Positions 1 through 13,000 of a DNA stretch of 64,000 nt are shown here, one piece after another. The stretch comes from Megalobrama amblycephala (taxonomy: Eukaryota; Chordata; Actinopteri; Cypriniformes; Xenocyprididae): assembly GCF_018812025.1 (NCBI RefSeq), contig NC_063065.1:31778642-31842641 (forward strand). The letters run 5' to 3'. The position numbers and the translations under genes were made by a program. The notes beneath the pieces are model-generated. The model saw nothing but the letters and a program-made list of their open reading frames with translations. It was not told where the DNA came from and made no database searches. Position 1 is the first letter of the stretch. Every line of letters begins with the position of its first letter.

Positions 1-600
1 CTGACTTTTTTTCTCACAATTGTGAGTTTATAATTGTGAGTTTGTAACTTCCAATTCTGAGAAAAATGTCGCAATTAACTTTATTTTATTTTTTTTATTC
101 CATTATTCCACCCAGCTAACAGGGAACGTTCTGCCAAGGTTCTTTCAACGTCATAAAAATACTTTCTTCCAGTAAAATTAATAGAACATTCGTTCAAAGT
201 TATCTGGTCATTATTAATGTTCTCAAGACATTTTATTATACATCTTACATGGAATGTTTTTTTCTCTTTTTTTTTAAATGTTGCTACTTGTTTCAGAACG
301 TTCCGAGAACATTCAAAAGTAACATTCCCAAAAGTAACGTTCCTCTGACATTCATATAACCAACATTCAGAAATGATGCTTTCATAACTTAATGGGAACG
401 TTGGCAAAACGTTCTTAGAACATATTTTTGTCAGCTGGTCAGTAACTCCAGTGAAGGAAGTGAGCTGCCCAGTCGTCACGGAGATAGATTTGTGTTTGAA
501 GTCAGTTGCTGAATTCTCTAGGCCAATACGTATCAAAGGACTGATTAAACGGACCAAACAGAGATAATAATAGCTGTTAAGGGTTTTTCCTGTAAAGGTC
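1..600. repeat. remnants of the 21-bp family and an interspersed repeat
   Basis: The first 85 bases contain several copies of CACAATTGTGAG/AATTGTGAGTTTATAA-like units, a decayed piece of the 21-bp-period family seen at 18.2, 29.6 and 32.5 kb. From about 108 there is sequence rich in the GGGAACGTTCT motif (for example GGGAACGTT at 121 and 391), which looks like an old interspersed element. The 173-codon frame on the minus strand here has no recognisable protein. Confidence 0.45.
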
Positions 601-700
601 ACAGCAGTAGACGGCGGAGGAGGTGCAGCGCTGGAGGTCTGTTGATCTGCTCCCTGGGAGAGAAGACTTTACGTTTGCACACTGCTTTTCACAGTCACTT

Positions 701-706
<6 letters not shown>

Positions 707-737
<31 letters not shown>
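707..737. repeat. (CA)n microsatellite
   Basis: Uninterrupted CA dinucleotides. Similar short (CA)n tracts occur at about 11385-11405 and 21538-21561. Confidence 0.95.
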
Positions 738-741
<4 letters not shown>

Positions 742-1060
742 GTAGTTGAACACTCAGAGTTGTGCTGCTAAATAAATCCCAATTTTCTGAACATTAAAGG
801 AGACATGCACTTCTGAGGGGATTTGCGCAGCTTTTATGACTAAGACGTTTTGCCATTTAAAACAGCCTTTTGTAATGTTGCATTAAGTTACTCCACAGAG
901 GAAAGATCCAGCATGTTGTGATCCATGAACAGAGCTGAATATCATACACTTCTACTCAAACATGTGTATAAACATGGAAACCTGGACTGTTACTGGGTTC
1001 CATGAAAGCTCAAATGAAGGTCAGATCCAGCATAGCCTGGAAAATACAAAAAAATGTTAT

Positions 1061-1433
1061 ACTCTAAAAAATGCTGGGTTAAAAGCAACCCAAGTTGGGT
1101 TGAAAATGGACAACCTTTGACCCACCCTGCTGGGTAGTTTTATTTAACTCAACTATTGTTTAAAAACGACTATATGTCTGACTTAAAATGAACCCAAAAT
1201 AGGTTTTAAATTAAAAATCAGACACACAATTACTAGAGACAACAATGATAATCAAAACGTATTAATAAATGTTAATTTCCAACCTATTTTGGGTTCATTT
1301 TAAGCAAGCAATACAGTCACTGTTAAACAATAGTTGAGTAAAAATAAAACTACCCAGCAGGTTGGGCAAACATTTAACCAATCGCTGGATTTTCAACCCA
1401 ACTCGGGTTGTTTTTAACCCAGCATTTTTTTAA
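1061..1433. mobile_element. fold-back MITE with ACTCTAAAAAATGCTGGGTT ends
   Basis: The left arm starts ACTCTAAAAAATGCTGGGTT and continues through CAACCCAAGTTGGGTTG and CCTGCTGGGTAGTTTTATTT. The right arm carries the same sequence reversed, ending AACCCAGCATTTTTTTA. The arms are imperfect inverted repeats of roughly 110-150 bp around a short AT-rich middle. No coding capacity. The ACTCTAAAAAA terminus recurs at the edge of the 111-bp array near 60224. Confidence 0.8.
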
Positions 1434-2639
1434 TATTCCACAGCAAAAGCAATATGATGATTCAAGACATTCTGCATATCATTATACAAACTCATATTGG
1501 GAAAACTTCCCATAATCCAACTAAACAAAGCAAGACTTTGTGTTTGTGATCACGCCCTGTTTTATTCCTCCCTAAATCTTCTCACTTATGTAAATGCTTT
1601 ATATTTCCAAGCTTTTAATACTTTTTCATGCAATACTTTTTCATTTTTCCATGTGGATTTTATGGGATTATTAGGAACTGGTTACAATTACAGAGTTACA
1701 CTTATTTTTACATTGTACATTACAAACATTGCAAAAATGAAATAATCCGTGCACGACTGACGCTGTCTGAACTCAAACGCTCATCAAGAGATGATCTTCA
1801 CATCAACATCTATTGAAAATGCTGTCGTTCAGTTCTAACGCTTGTTGTTCCTGCGTGATCGGTGTGAAAGATGCCAGGAGAAAACACAATGAAGCAATTA
1901 CTTCAACTCGCTACCTCAAACATTGCGAAACATTCTGGCATTCAGGTTGAAAATGCAAAGTGTGACTTTCTGTTGTGGAGGCAGGGTGATATCAGTGTCA
2001 AAGGAACGCCAGATCTTCAGCAATCATAAGATTGAGAGCCTGCAAATGAGGCCGTTTCACCCTTAACATGAAGTGAGATGTGTCTGGCTGGACTTCAGCA
2101 AGTTTCCTCTCTAACACGAACACTCCTCCTCTCTCATCTAAACCTTTGAGCAGATGATTGGTGTTCATCAACATTTGCTTCTCTGCTTTAGACTAGCATT
2201 GCATGAAACCACAAACTCCATATGATCTGTGCATTTAGCTAAAGGCCTTGCGTGAATGTTGTTGCAAACTGCGTATTGTGACCGAAACAGATCTGTGATA
2301 CCTGGAGAAAGCCACATGCTCCCGTTCAGTCCCTCGGCTGCCACAGGAACCACTTGCAGAGTTAAACAATATTTTTAAAACACATTTACCAAATTTTATT
2401 TTATTTTCTGGTCAGAAATCATGATTAAATCACAATTATTTACTTTTTCTTTGGAAAAACAAAATATGTTTTTTAAAGCTTTGAATATCTAATGGAAATC
2501 AAAATAAATTAATATAAAATGTGTTTTAGTATATTTTTTAATTACAATATTTGAAGAATTAGTTTTAATACAATTTTTTTACATTTTTATTTAATTATAA
2601 TTTGACTTTTTTAACTGTAGTTAGTGTGTAATGTTGCTG
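1434..2639. other. no supported gene
   Basis: Short open frames only (up to 82 codons), low-complexity hydrophobic or basic translations, no recognisable domain. AT-rich from 2370 to 2630. Confidence 0.5.
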
Positions 2640-3350
2640 TTTGATCATAAACAACATCTGCAAAGTTACGACACTCAAAGTTCAATGCAAAGGGAGATAT
2701 TTTCTTTTACAGAAATCACTTTTTTAAGGACTACAACAAATGGCTGGTAGGGACTACAACAAGCTTCTTCCCAGGTTAGTGATATCACTAACCCTAAAAT
2801 TTGCATAAACCCCGCCCCCTTTGTTGTGTGTTCTGTTGTGTGTTTGTCATGTTGGGCTGCTTTAGAGAAGAGGAAGAGTTGTTGTAGTCGAGTGTTGTTG
2901 TCATGCCGTCATTTTACCCGGACTGCTTCACAAACGAGGGTCAATTCAACACAAAAGATGAACATGACGGCACATGCTAGTGGATGAGTTGAATCAACTC
3001 CACAGCAACTACATCAATTTATCCACTAACCATTCAGAAACGTCTAAAAGTTGTAACTTCTTCCTGAGTCTCTCCATCAGTGTCGACTCCGGTTTGAACA
3101 ATGTAAGGCTGAACACTTTCGTCATTTTGGCTGCGTGAGATTCTCCAGCTTTGTTGTTGTTGAGCTGTTAAAGCTCCGCCCTCTTCTGGAATGGGGGCGG
3201 GAGCAGCAGCTCATTTGCATTTAAAGGGACACACTCAAAAATGGTGTGTTTTGCTCACAAATAGGGGCAAATTTAACAAGTATAATAAATGATCTGTGGG
3301 GGATTTTGAGCTGAAACTTCACACACACATTCTGGAGACACCAGAGACTT
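2640..3350. mobile_element. probable transposon-derived interspersed repeat
   Basis: Contains ACCCCGCCCCCTTTGTTG, GCTCCGCCCTCTTCTGGAAT and CTCATTTGCATTTAAAGGGA, motifs I associate with interspersed repeats of cyprinid genomes. No open frame. Ends are not defined from sequence alone. Confidence 0.45.
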
Positions 3351-3351
3351 G

Positions 3352-4645
3352 TATTACTTATACTTTAAGCTTTATTTACCCAGGATAATCTCTCTGAGAT
3401 TAAAAATCTCTTTCACAGGAGTGTGCTGGCCAAGAATAGGCAATACAATCAGTTGCAATCACAAATTTACAGAACAAAATAACAACAAAAAACTGAAACA
3501 CTGTAATTTCAATTTCAATTGGAGTAAATTCCAATCAAACAGAGCTGCATACATAAAAGCCCCTTTTCCCAGTTCAGTTCGGACAAATGGAACAGAAAGA
3601 GTATAACAATTTTGAGACCGAAGGGAATATTTCCCAACACTGTTCTGTTGAATGAGACATCAGAGGTATAAAGGCAACAACCCCAGAATAGTTTTATAAA
3701 TAATTAGATACCAATGAATTTTCCTTCTAATGGACAGAGAAGGTTTACAATCCAATATAAATCTTAGAGCGCCATGATAAATGGCATGCAAAAAAGAGAG
3801 AAGATAAGCAATTTGATACACTACATCAAAAGGTAGCAGAAACTCATTTTTTTCTTACATTAAATGAAAAACAAAACTTGTTTCTAAAATAAAACCCAAG
3901 CTTTATTTTAACAATCAACAATGATGCCAAGATATTTATACTCGTTTACTAACTCAATCACATTTCCTTGTAAGGTCTGGAGAGGAATAAGATTATTTAC
4001 TATTTTTTTCAAGCTTAAAAATAACATATGCTTGTTTTTTATCATCATTCAAAACAAGTTTTAGTGACTGAATGACATCAAAAGCCAATCAAAGCCAATG
4101 CAGGGCTTGCTGTTTAGAGGGTGCACTACAATACATGACTGTAGCATCTCAATAAAAGTGAAAATTTGCATCCTGAATATCACAATCATGACTATTAATG
4201 TAGATAGTGAATAAAAGCGGCCCCAACACAGATCCTTGGGGAACACCTTTAACAATCTCCAACAACGTTTACCTTCATTAAGTTCTTCCACTTAAATAGT
4301 TTTAAACAGAAAATAACATGATTCAATAAACCAACACTCTTTAATCTAAGGACCAATATTTCACGATCCACTGTGTCGAAAGCCTTTGATAAATCAATAA
4401 AAAGGGAAGCGCATAATCACCTTCATCCACAGATTCCTGATCGATTATTAGATAGGACTTTGTTTACATTCTGTCAGCTGTTCACTAATAAGACTTTCTA
4501 AAAAAATTGAAAGGACAAAAAGCTTTGAAATTGGCCTGTAATCATCTAATATAGTGGGATCTCCCCCTTTTAATAAGGGAACAACAAAAGCTGATTTCCA
4601 AATTTTTGGAATAACAGCAGTATCTAATGAAAGATTAAAAAGAAA
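3352..4645 (-). pseudogene. non-LTR retrotransposon (LINE) reverse transcriptase remnant
   Basis: On the minus strand the frames show reverse transcriptase blocks in order: PLLKGGDPTILDDYRPISKL (about 4640-4530), FIDLSKAFDTVDREILVLRL (about 4400-4340) and EIVKGVPQGSVLGPLLFTIY (about 4265-4190). The catalytic YADD motif is broken, reading Y, stop, DAT. Frames are interrupted by stops and shifts, so the copy is dead. The 3' part (3352-4060) looks like the element's tail. A MITE-like element abuts its upstream side at about 4650. Confidence 0.85.
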
Positions 4646-4649
4646 AGTT

Positions 4650-5112
4650 AAACGGTTAGTTCACCCAAAAATGAAAATAATGTCATTAATTACTCACCCT
4701 CATGCCGTTCCACACCACACCTTCATTCATCTTCAGAACACAAATTAAGATATTTTTGATGAAATCCGATGGCTCAGTGAGGCCTGCATAGCCAGCAATG
4801 ACATTTCCTCTCTCAAGATCCATTAATGTACTAAAAACATATTTAAATCAGTTCATGTGAGTACAGTGGTTCAATATTAATATTATAAAGCCACCAGAAT
4901 ATTTTTGGTACGTCAAAAAAACAAAATAACGACTTATTTAGTGATGGCTGATTTCAAAACACTGCTTCAGGAAGCTTCAGAGCGTTATGAATCTTTTGTG
5001 TCGAATCAGCGGTTTGGAGCGCCAAAGTCATGTGATTTCAGAGGTTTACCGGTTTGACACGCGATCCATAAAAGAAGATTCATAACGCTCTGAAGCTTCC
5101 TGAAGCAGTGTT
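4650..5112 (+). mobile_element. non-autonomous DNA transposon (GGTTAGTTCACCCAAAAATG family)
   Basis: Starts GGTTAGTTCACCCAAAAATG and contains TACTCACCCTCATGCCGTTC. Near its other end it has an internal inverted repeat: TCAAAACACTGCTTCAGGAA at about 4954 returns reversed at about 5095-5118, around a core with two GATTCATAACGC-like segments. Other copies here: 22930-23390 (opposite strand), and fragments at 49868-49990 and 62200-62466. Confidence 0.8.
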
Positions 5113-5117
5113 TTGAA

Positions 5118-5450
5118 ATCGCATAGCAACCACTTAGCAACCACCCTGAGTACCCTAGCAACAGCATAGCAACACCATAGCAACCACCCCAAGTACCCTA
5201 GCAACAGCATAGCAACACCTTAGCAACCACCCTGAGTACCTTAGCAACCGCATAGCAACACCTTAGCAATCACCCCCAAGTACCTTAGCAACTGCATAGC
5301 AACACCTTAGCAACCGCATGGCAACACCCTAGCAACCAACTAGAGTACCTTAGCAACCGCATAGCAACACCCTAGCAACCACCCCGAGTACTCTAGCAAC
5401 CCCATAGCAACACCTTAGCAAACACCCAGAGTACCTTAGCAACCTGTCAA
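5118..5450. repeat. TAGCAACCACC minisatellite
   Basis: Imperfect tandem units built from TAGCAACCACCCTGAGTACC and TAGCAACAGCATAGCAACAC, period about 50 bp with subrepeats of about 10. The same family occurs on the opposite strand at 25080-25520. Confidence 0.9.
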
Positions 5451-6440
5451 AACTACTAAACTGAAACTTTCAAACTAAAAACTTTCAAACTGAAAACTTT
5501 TAAAACTGCTTCAAACTTTCTGGACCGGCTTTTTCAAGCCAACTTAAAGTTTGTCTCGATGAACTTTTTTCATCTAGTTAAGCATTTACTCTCTATCAGA
5601 AATGCTAGTAGAATCCATATTTAAACAAAGGAAAATTAGAAGTATTTTTGTTGCCCACTATTTATATTCTGCCAAAATTTAAGATTGAAAACAACATTTT
5701 AACGTTTATTATTTTACGTAGAAAGTGGGTCTTTATGCATGAAATTATATCGCTGGCATTACATTTTTGGAGCTGGATCTTTCGCATTCAGCATCAGAAA
5801 TTTTGAAAACCTGTTTGCAAAACGAGAACATGATGGTTCAGTGTGGTTGAAGATCTCAAATGCTCCATCTTTCCCTCCATCTTGCTCATATTTCCTAATG
5901 AAACCATACAATGACGCTCCATGTGGTTTTCTCTTGAGGATGTTCTGGGTGTTTGGGAGCAGGTTTGGCTTTAGTCGTGATGACTGACATCATTCCCAGA
6001 GGACTGAGACTGATGACCAGATCACATGGCATCTGATGTGTGTGAGAGCAGCCAGAGAGACTGAAGTGAGTCTTCTGAAGAGGACCTCCTCCTAACTCAA
6101 ACACACCAGCGTTCATAGTTCCCTAGAGTGCACAGTGACCTCACACATCAGAAGAACAACAGCGATCTCACGGCCTGAAGCAGCTCTGGCAGCTTCATCT
6201 GCTCACATGACGTCACTGAAGAGCTTCTGCACGCGCAGCGTTTGATCCTCAACAGCTCGTCTTTGTTTCTGACCAGAAGAGCGAGTGCCAAGATCTAAGG
6301 TAAGATTAAGATTAAGATCAAGATTAAGGTAAGAAGTCCTGCGAGGTGAAACTGTTTATTAGTGGTGTCTGCCGGAAAACGAAGCACACTATTACTATTC
6401 TGTGGGCTTATACATATATATATATATATATGTATATGGG
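5451..6440. other. no supported gene
   Basis: Frames up to 82 codons on both strands at 5739-6116 overlap each other and show no domain. A short TATATA tract lies at 6413-6430. Confidence 0.5.
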
Positions 6441-6454
6441 AGAGGTGTGCTATG

Positions 6455-7172
6455 ACTGACATCATGCTAACAACATGCTAATCATGTTAGCATCATGTTA
6501 ACAACATGCAAATCATGTTAGTATCTTACTTAGCATCATGCTAGCAAAATGCTAATCGTGTTAACATCAAGCTAACAACATGCTAGTCAGGACATCATAA
6601 TGCTAACTACATGCTAATCATGTTAGCCATTTTGTTTAACATCATGCTAACTACATGCTAGTCATGTTATCATCATGTTAGCAACATGCTAATCATGTTA
6701 CCACCATGTTAAACATGTTTGCATAACTCTAGCAACATGCAAATCACGTTAGTATCTTACTTAGCATCATGTTAGCAAAAGGCTAATCGTGTTAACATCA
6801 AGCTAACAACATGCTAGTCAGGACATCATCATGCTAACTACATGCTAGTCATGTTATCATCATGTTAGCAACATGCTAATCATGTTACCACCATGTTAAA
6901 CATGTTTGCATAATGCTAACAACACACAAATCATGTTAACATCATGCTAATCATGTTAGCTTAGGTTAGCAAAATGATAATAACGTTAACATCATATTAA
7001 CAACATGTTAATCATGTCGGCATCTTGTTTAGCATTATGTTAACATCTTGATTAACATCATGCTAGCATAATGCTTGCGACATGGTAATCGTTAGCATCT
7101 TGATTAGCATCTTGGTAACAACATGCTAATTGCATGATAGCAACATGCTAATCATGTTAGCATCATGTTACC
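6455..7172. repeat. CATGCTAAT/ATGTTAGCATC tandem repeat
   Basis: About 700 bp of irregular tandem units such as AACATGCTAATCATGTTAGC. The unit is partly self-complementary (GCTAAC/GTTAGC), so hairpins can form throughout. A block of about 180 bp appears twice (about 6525-6720 and 6760-6910). Confidence 0.9.
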
Positions 7173-8700
7173 AACACAGTAGTAGCTGCGCATGGCCAAA
7201 GACTATAGAATAACACAAGACGTGTCACTCGTATTGTTTTGAAAGGGAGAAAGTGTAACGCGCAATATGGCGGAATAAGTCCCACCTTCTAAAGCCAAGA
7301 GCCAATCGCCGACTGGTAAAGTCATCGCGTCACTTCAGCGGCCGTTAGAATCACCGGTTTCTATAGAAACAGTCAGACGCGCGCCTCCGAAGAGACGCGC
7401 ATTTAGGTCTGCGCATGCGCTTGATCCAGCCTGAAAAAATAAATTTTTTTTGGTCATGATTCGAGCGTTTAGAAACTAAATTTATAAGTCGGTTGTTGTT
7501 AGATTTCATTGGTGATTTCAAATATGAAATTTAATTGTAAGGTTGGCGAACAGTTTTGGAGAATCTGATGTTTCCCCATTCAAAGAGATTGCATGATGCC
7601 CAGGATGCCCGAGAGGCATTTCAAAGATGGCCGCCGAGTGAAATGACTTGTCTTAAAGGAACTTTGGCATGGCAAGCACCACTCACATTTTCTTCAGAAA
7701 ATATACAAATCTAGTTTTATTTGAAATTATGTTCACAATGGTTGGTTAACACACATGAGGAGGTCTGTGTCATTCTGAATGGGCCTGAGATCTCTCTCTC
7801 TCTCATGTAATATGAAGTGGTGTGTTGATTATCCCTGCATCTCCCTGTTCCTCGACACAGAACACAGAATCCCGCCGGACCCTGATTCACCAGTCGGAGT
7901 GTGAGAACATGTGAAGCTCATGGAATCAAGCTGCCGCCGACATTCAGGGAAATGCTATAAAAATGATTTATTCAGGGAATTAACCTGACAGATTCATCCA
8001 GCTGCCCAGCCAATTGACAAGCAGCGCTTCATCGTCACGGTAACAGGAAGTGGAAATGACCTCCTCCTCCTTCACTGACCACAGTCATTCCATTACACGT
8101 GTTACACGGGAATAAACACAGGGACATTCAGCTCATGCCAGCTTGTGCTTCATGTGTACATGGAAACCTTCCGCTGCAGTCTGACTCTGAGCTGCTGGAA
8201 ACCTTGATGATGACATTATTTATAAATTAATGAAAGAAAAAAAATAAGAAATTAAATAAAAATAATGTAAAAAATAAAAATATATTAAATAAATTTTTTT
8301 TTTTTAAATCTTTTCAAAGATTGTTGCCTTAATTTCCAGTGTCTTATTCAATTTGTTTGTCACGCTGGGGTTGCAGTATTCAAACACACGACAAAGAACT
8401 TTTAATAGAGAAACCTGAACTAAAATCAGGGGAAATCAACAGGAAAACAAATAAACAAAGCTAGACAAAGAACAGAGTGAAACTAAGGGCTTAAATACAA
8501 AGAAAACGGGCTAATTAAACAAACACAGCTAGTAAACAATAATTATAATTAAGGTGACCACTAAGGAGTGGCGGGAAACTAAACAAAGGAACAAAAGAAC
8601 CAATGAATATCAAACAGAGTTCAAAACAAAAAGATATGTGACATTATTGTTATTACTTGAAAATATTTCAAGACATGAATAATTGTTAAATAAAAATAAC
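7173..8700. other. no supported gene; possible repeat pieces
   Basis: 7180-7440 has repeat-like GC-rich sequence (CGCAATATGGCGG, GCGCATGCGCTTGATCC). 8365-8643 runs from GTCACGCTGGGG to GTGACA and could be a decayed LTR in reverse orientation. AT-rich filler at 8210-8310. No coding evidence. Confidence 0.35.
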
Positions 8701-8701
8701 A

Positions 8702-9250
8702 CACACTACCAGTCAAAAGTTTGGAAACAGTGCTATTTTTAATGTTTTTGAACAAAGTCTCTTATGCTCATTAAAGCTGCATTTATTTCATAATAAATAC
8801 AAAAACAATATTGTGAAATATTATTACAATTTGAAATTATGGTTTTCTATTTTAATATACTTTAAAATATAATTTATTCCTGTGATCAAAGCTGAATTTT
8901 CAGCATCATTACTCCAGTCTTCAGTGTCACATGATCCTTCAGAAATCATTCTAATATGATGATTTATTATCAGTGTTGGAAACAGTTGTGCTGCTTAATA
9001 TTATTTCATAACCTGTGATACTTTTTCAGGATTATTTTATGAATAAAAGGTTAAAAATATCAGCATTTATTTAAAACAGAATTTTTTTTGTAACAATATA
9101 CACTACCGTTCAAAAGTTTGGGGTCAGTATTTTTTCTTTCTTTTTTTTTTAAAGAAATTAATACTTTTATTCAGCACGGATGTGTTAGATTGATAAAAAG
9201 TGATAATAAAGATTTATATTGAATAATGCTGTTTTTTTTAAATAATTAAA
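8702..9250. mobile_element. DNA transposon pieces, CACTACCGTTCAAAAGTTTG family
   Basis: Starts CACTACCAGTCAAAAGTTTG (8704) and includes the family's conserved core TTCAGCATCATTACTCCAGT and GTGTCACATGATCCTTCAGA. A second start, CACTACCGTTCAAAAGTTTG, occurs at 9102 in the same orientation and reads into the sequence of the family's other end, so two copies are joined or one is rearranged. Related pieces: 19353-19495, 32303-34850 and 50455-50900. Confidence 0.8.
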
Positions 9251-9609
9251 TAATGAGACCTTATTGTAAAGTGTCACCTGTTGTTCTTTATGGTCTAATT
9301 CTTTTGCACTTTAATCTGTTTGAAATTTTACTTTATAGATTTTTGGTGTATTGTATTATTGTATTTAAACATTCAGAGTTCTTTTTGATATTACAAAAAG
9401 CGATCTTAAAGTACACATAAAATAAAAATTGACCTTATTTATTTTGTTAGCTTAAATTGCTAGTTTTGTGGTGAACAATTAATCCGTGCAAGTCAATCCA
9501 CACAAAAAAATTGTTTGGCTTTGTAATATTTAATCAAAATCTGAAAATGCTCCTCCACTCTTATCAATACCGTGATAAAAGCTTCAGCAATTAATTGCAA
9601 CATGAAAAT

Positions 9610-10060
9610 TTGATACCATCACATGCCTACCTTGGACCCATTGTCAGACCCTACGCTGGTGCACAACAATGCCCGGCCTCATGTGGCGAGAGTATGCAGG
9701 CAGTTCCTGGAGGATGAAGGAATTCCATGCTCACCTGACCTAAATCCAATAGAACACCTCTGAGACATTCTGTTTCCGTCCATCCGACGCCACCAGGTTG
9801 CACCTCAGACTGTCCAGGAGCTCAGTGACGGTCCAGATCTGAGGAGGAAATCCATCCGTCGTCTCATCAGGAGCATGCTTCGATGTTGTCAGGCATGCAT
9901 ACAAGCACGTGGAGGTCATACAAACTACTGAGTACCATTTTGAGTTGCTGCAATGAAATTTCATCAAAACGGACTAGCATGCTGCATCATTTTTTTACTT
10001 TGATTTTTGTGGCATCCTTTCATTCCTAACTCATTACACAGTCCATATCAGTATAGATAT
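9610..10060 (+). pseudogene. Tc1-like transposase C-terminal relic
   Basis: The plus strand reads HNNARPHVARVCRQFLEDEG, then SPDLNPIEHL, then QACIQARGGHTNY across two frames. These are the NARPH and SPDLNPIEHLWD blocks of Tc1 DDE transposases, including the last catalytic region. The Trp of HLWD is a stop, a short segment before SPDLNP is missing, and the N-terminal half is absent. Dead fragment. Confidence 0.85.
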
Positions 10061-13000
10061 CCAGCATGACCCAGGTAAAAACAAGTACACTTCAATAATT
10101 CTACTTAAAGTGCTCTATTTTCATGCACTAATTTTGTACTTAATATACTAAAAATTCTTCTTTAGTACTCCTTAAGATAATCTTAAGAACATCTAAGTGT
10201 ACTCAACTGTGCTATTTTGAGACACCATACTAAAATGTGCTTTTAATATACTGTCTCTGTATTAAAACAATGTATTTAGTTACCACTTGCAGTACACTAA
10301 GTGCAATTTGTTCACTATTAAGGATGTTTTGCATATTAATAGTATCTGACCCCATTCACTGCAGTGTGTTCGGAGCAGCAGAAGTGTTGTTTCCGTGTTT
10401 TCTCTCTCTCAACACAGTGTGTTGATCAGCAAATCTACACCTCCATCATCATGACACCAGCAAACACAGACCTGATCAAACCGTAAGGAGCTTGGAGCTC
10501 TCGACAGACAATAAACCTCTTTCTTCTGAAGGTCAGCGTCTCTGCGGGGCGCACTGGGATTCATCCCAAAACAGAGCCGGATCCATCCCGGTCCCTGAAG
10601 AGTCTCAGCTGCGTCCTCTTCCCTTCTGAGAGAAGAAAGACTAACTTCAAAGGTGCAAGAGACATACATTTACACACATTTGGGCTTATTTGAATGCTTT
10701 GTGTTTGTAGTTTTTCAGAAGAAAATGTGAGTTGTGTTAGCCTGTGAAGTCCCCATCACAATAGTAAGGTGTTGTGGATGTTTTTGTGTGTTGCTATGTT
10801 GTTGTTAGGGTTTTAGGGATGTTTCTAGGCTTTTACAGTGGCTCTAGATACTATATGACTTCTACAAATGAAAATCAATAGGATTTTTGGCCGTTTTATT
10901 GTCTACCAAGAAAAAACATACTTAGAGAAATAGAAAAACGTTTGCCGCACACAAGTTACACGTAATACTAGTAATAGAGACACTTGCCTTAAACACCAAT
11001 AATAACTACTATAATGTTGGTCCATTCATTTTTCTCTGATTGAGTAAAATGTAGATTAAAGATCATATTTATGGTTGTTTGGTGAGTTTTCACAGGTGAA
11101 ATCCAGTAATTTTAATAGGAATAGAAAGTAGGAAATTTCACATAAAGATTTCCACATGATTTTGCAATTGGTTGAAGTTGGTGATGCAGATTCACCACAT
11201 CATGATACATGTTTTACAATACATTATGGACATTTTTACCTGTGAAATTTCAGTGAAATTTGGCAAATATGACCGCACTTTAAGGCTGAATATCTGTGGA
11301 TGTTTTAGAAGGGTTAGTTTGGCAATAGACCACCAGGCATGTTAACAAACGCCATCTGAGTCTATAGACAGACCAGCTCACAACACACACACACACACAC
11401 ACACAAATCAATATGTTACAGATGTAAGCTACATATTTTTATTGCTATTTGGTATGTATAATTTTTATTCTTGTGTTGTTCGAGGAATTGAAAAGCTTTT
11501 GTGCTTCGTGTTTTCAAAGTATACAGGCATAATGCAAAAGGGTTTATGTTTTTGGTGTAGTTTGGTCTAATTAGGATGGATTATCTTGTGTTTTTATAGA
11601 GTTTGGTCTATTTCATTAATAATAAATACGGGATGTTATTGTTTTAGTGAAATTCTGTTTCTCAGATCATACACAACATTTTCAACTAAAAATGGAAAAA
11701 TGTTTACGCATCTTGGCTGTTCATTTACACAGTAACAGCATTTTGTGGGCCGGAAAACGTAAACTTTTGCCAACGGGATTCAAAGTTTAAGTTTCTGAAA
11801 ACGATCCCATTATCATCTCTGTGTAAACTACAAAAACACGAATTTGCTAAAACTTTGACAGCATGCATATGCATGTTTAGTCTATAAACCGTGTGTACGG
11901 TTGCCAGATTGCAAAGATTAAGAAAAACACTGTGCAGAAAATGCATCCTTTAAAGAGAAAAGCTCTGATTGGAGGATTTAAACTCTTGAGATCTGGCAAA
12001 CGCAAGCATGAAAGCTCGTTGAAGCTCGTTAAAATCAGCCTGTAATATTTTTTCTGCCATTTTTTTTTGTTGAAGAAAATATAGAGAGATTTCAGTAAAC
12101 TGCATTTTAGTCTAGTCTTTTTTCGTTGGGAATAATGCATGTTGATATAGTCACAGTTAGTGTTTAAAGTCAGCATGAAAGGGAAGTTGCACTGAAATGG
12201 TTTCTCAAACAAGAACAAATGTAGGGCGGGACTTGATTTTGTCCGGGAATTGATTGGATGGTTGTGGTTTGCTATTGGTGGATCTCATGTGAGTGACAGG
12301 TTGCCCCGCCCTTATCATCAGAGAAGAGAAAAGATGCTGCAAGAGGTAGGAGGCGCTATTACACATCTTCTGAAGCAGTACAGATCAAAACACAGGCAAA
12401 AAAGAAGAGGAAAAAAGCAATAAAAGCTTTGCTTATGCACACTGTAGTCTTTGGAAGAAAAAAAAAATAAAATTTTCTCAGCTTTTTGTTCAAAATGTTG
12501 CTTTTTTTATGAAACTTACCAACATTTAAGTGTTGATCAAATGCATGTATGAATGCATGAAGCTAGAATAAAATATTTTGTTTTTTGTCGTTTGTTTAAA
12601 AGCAGAAGCTCTGTTCTTTCTTTTGATATACTGCATGTTCAGATATTCATACAACAAAATATTCTGGTGGCCATGAAAGTTTTGTGAAAGTGATCAAAAA
12701 CGCTGGCACTGGCAGGGAAAGAGTTAAAGAGTTAAAAACAGCTTCAGTCATGTCACATTTGGCACACTTTGAGAACACTGACCACAATCGCAGAATTAAT
12801 AACAGTTGCAATGGAAACTATTAAGGGCTTAAACATTCTCAGATGGGAAGACTGGAATATGTCTAGACCCTCAAATAGTGAAAATTTACTCGCATCAATA
12901 TTCTAGTATTGTGAGGCAGTGTGTGGCATGTAAACACAACACAACTTTCAAAGCATGCAAAGGCCTCATGGGCAAATAAAAAGTTTTAATCTGGGCTCAA

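Noticed and set aside
81..602. 173-codon minus frame at the window start
   Set aside because: Overlaps repetitive AACGTTCT-type sequence; the translation has no domain and is Asn/Thr/Cys-rich like other repeat read-through.
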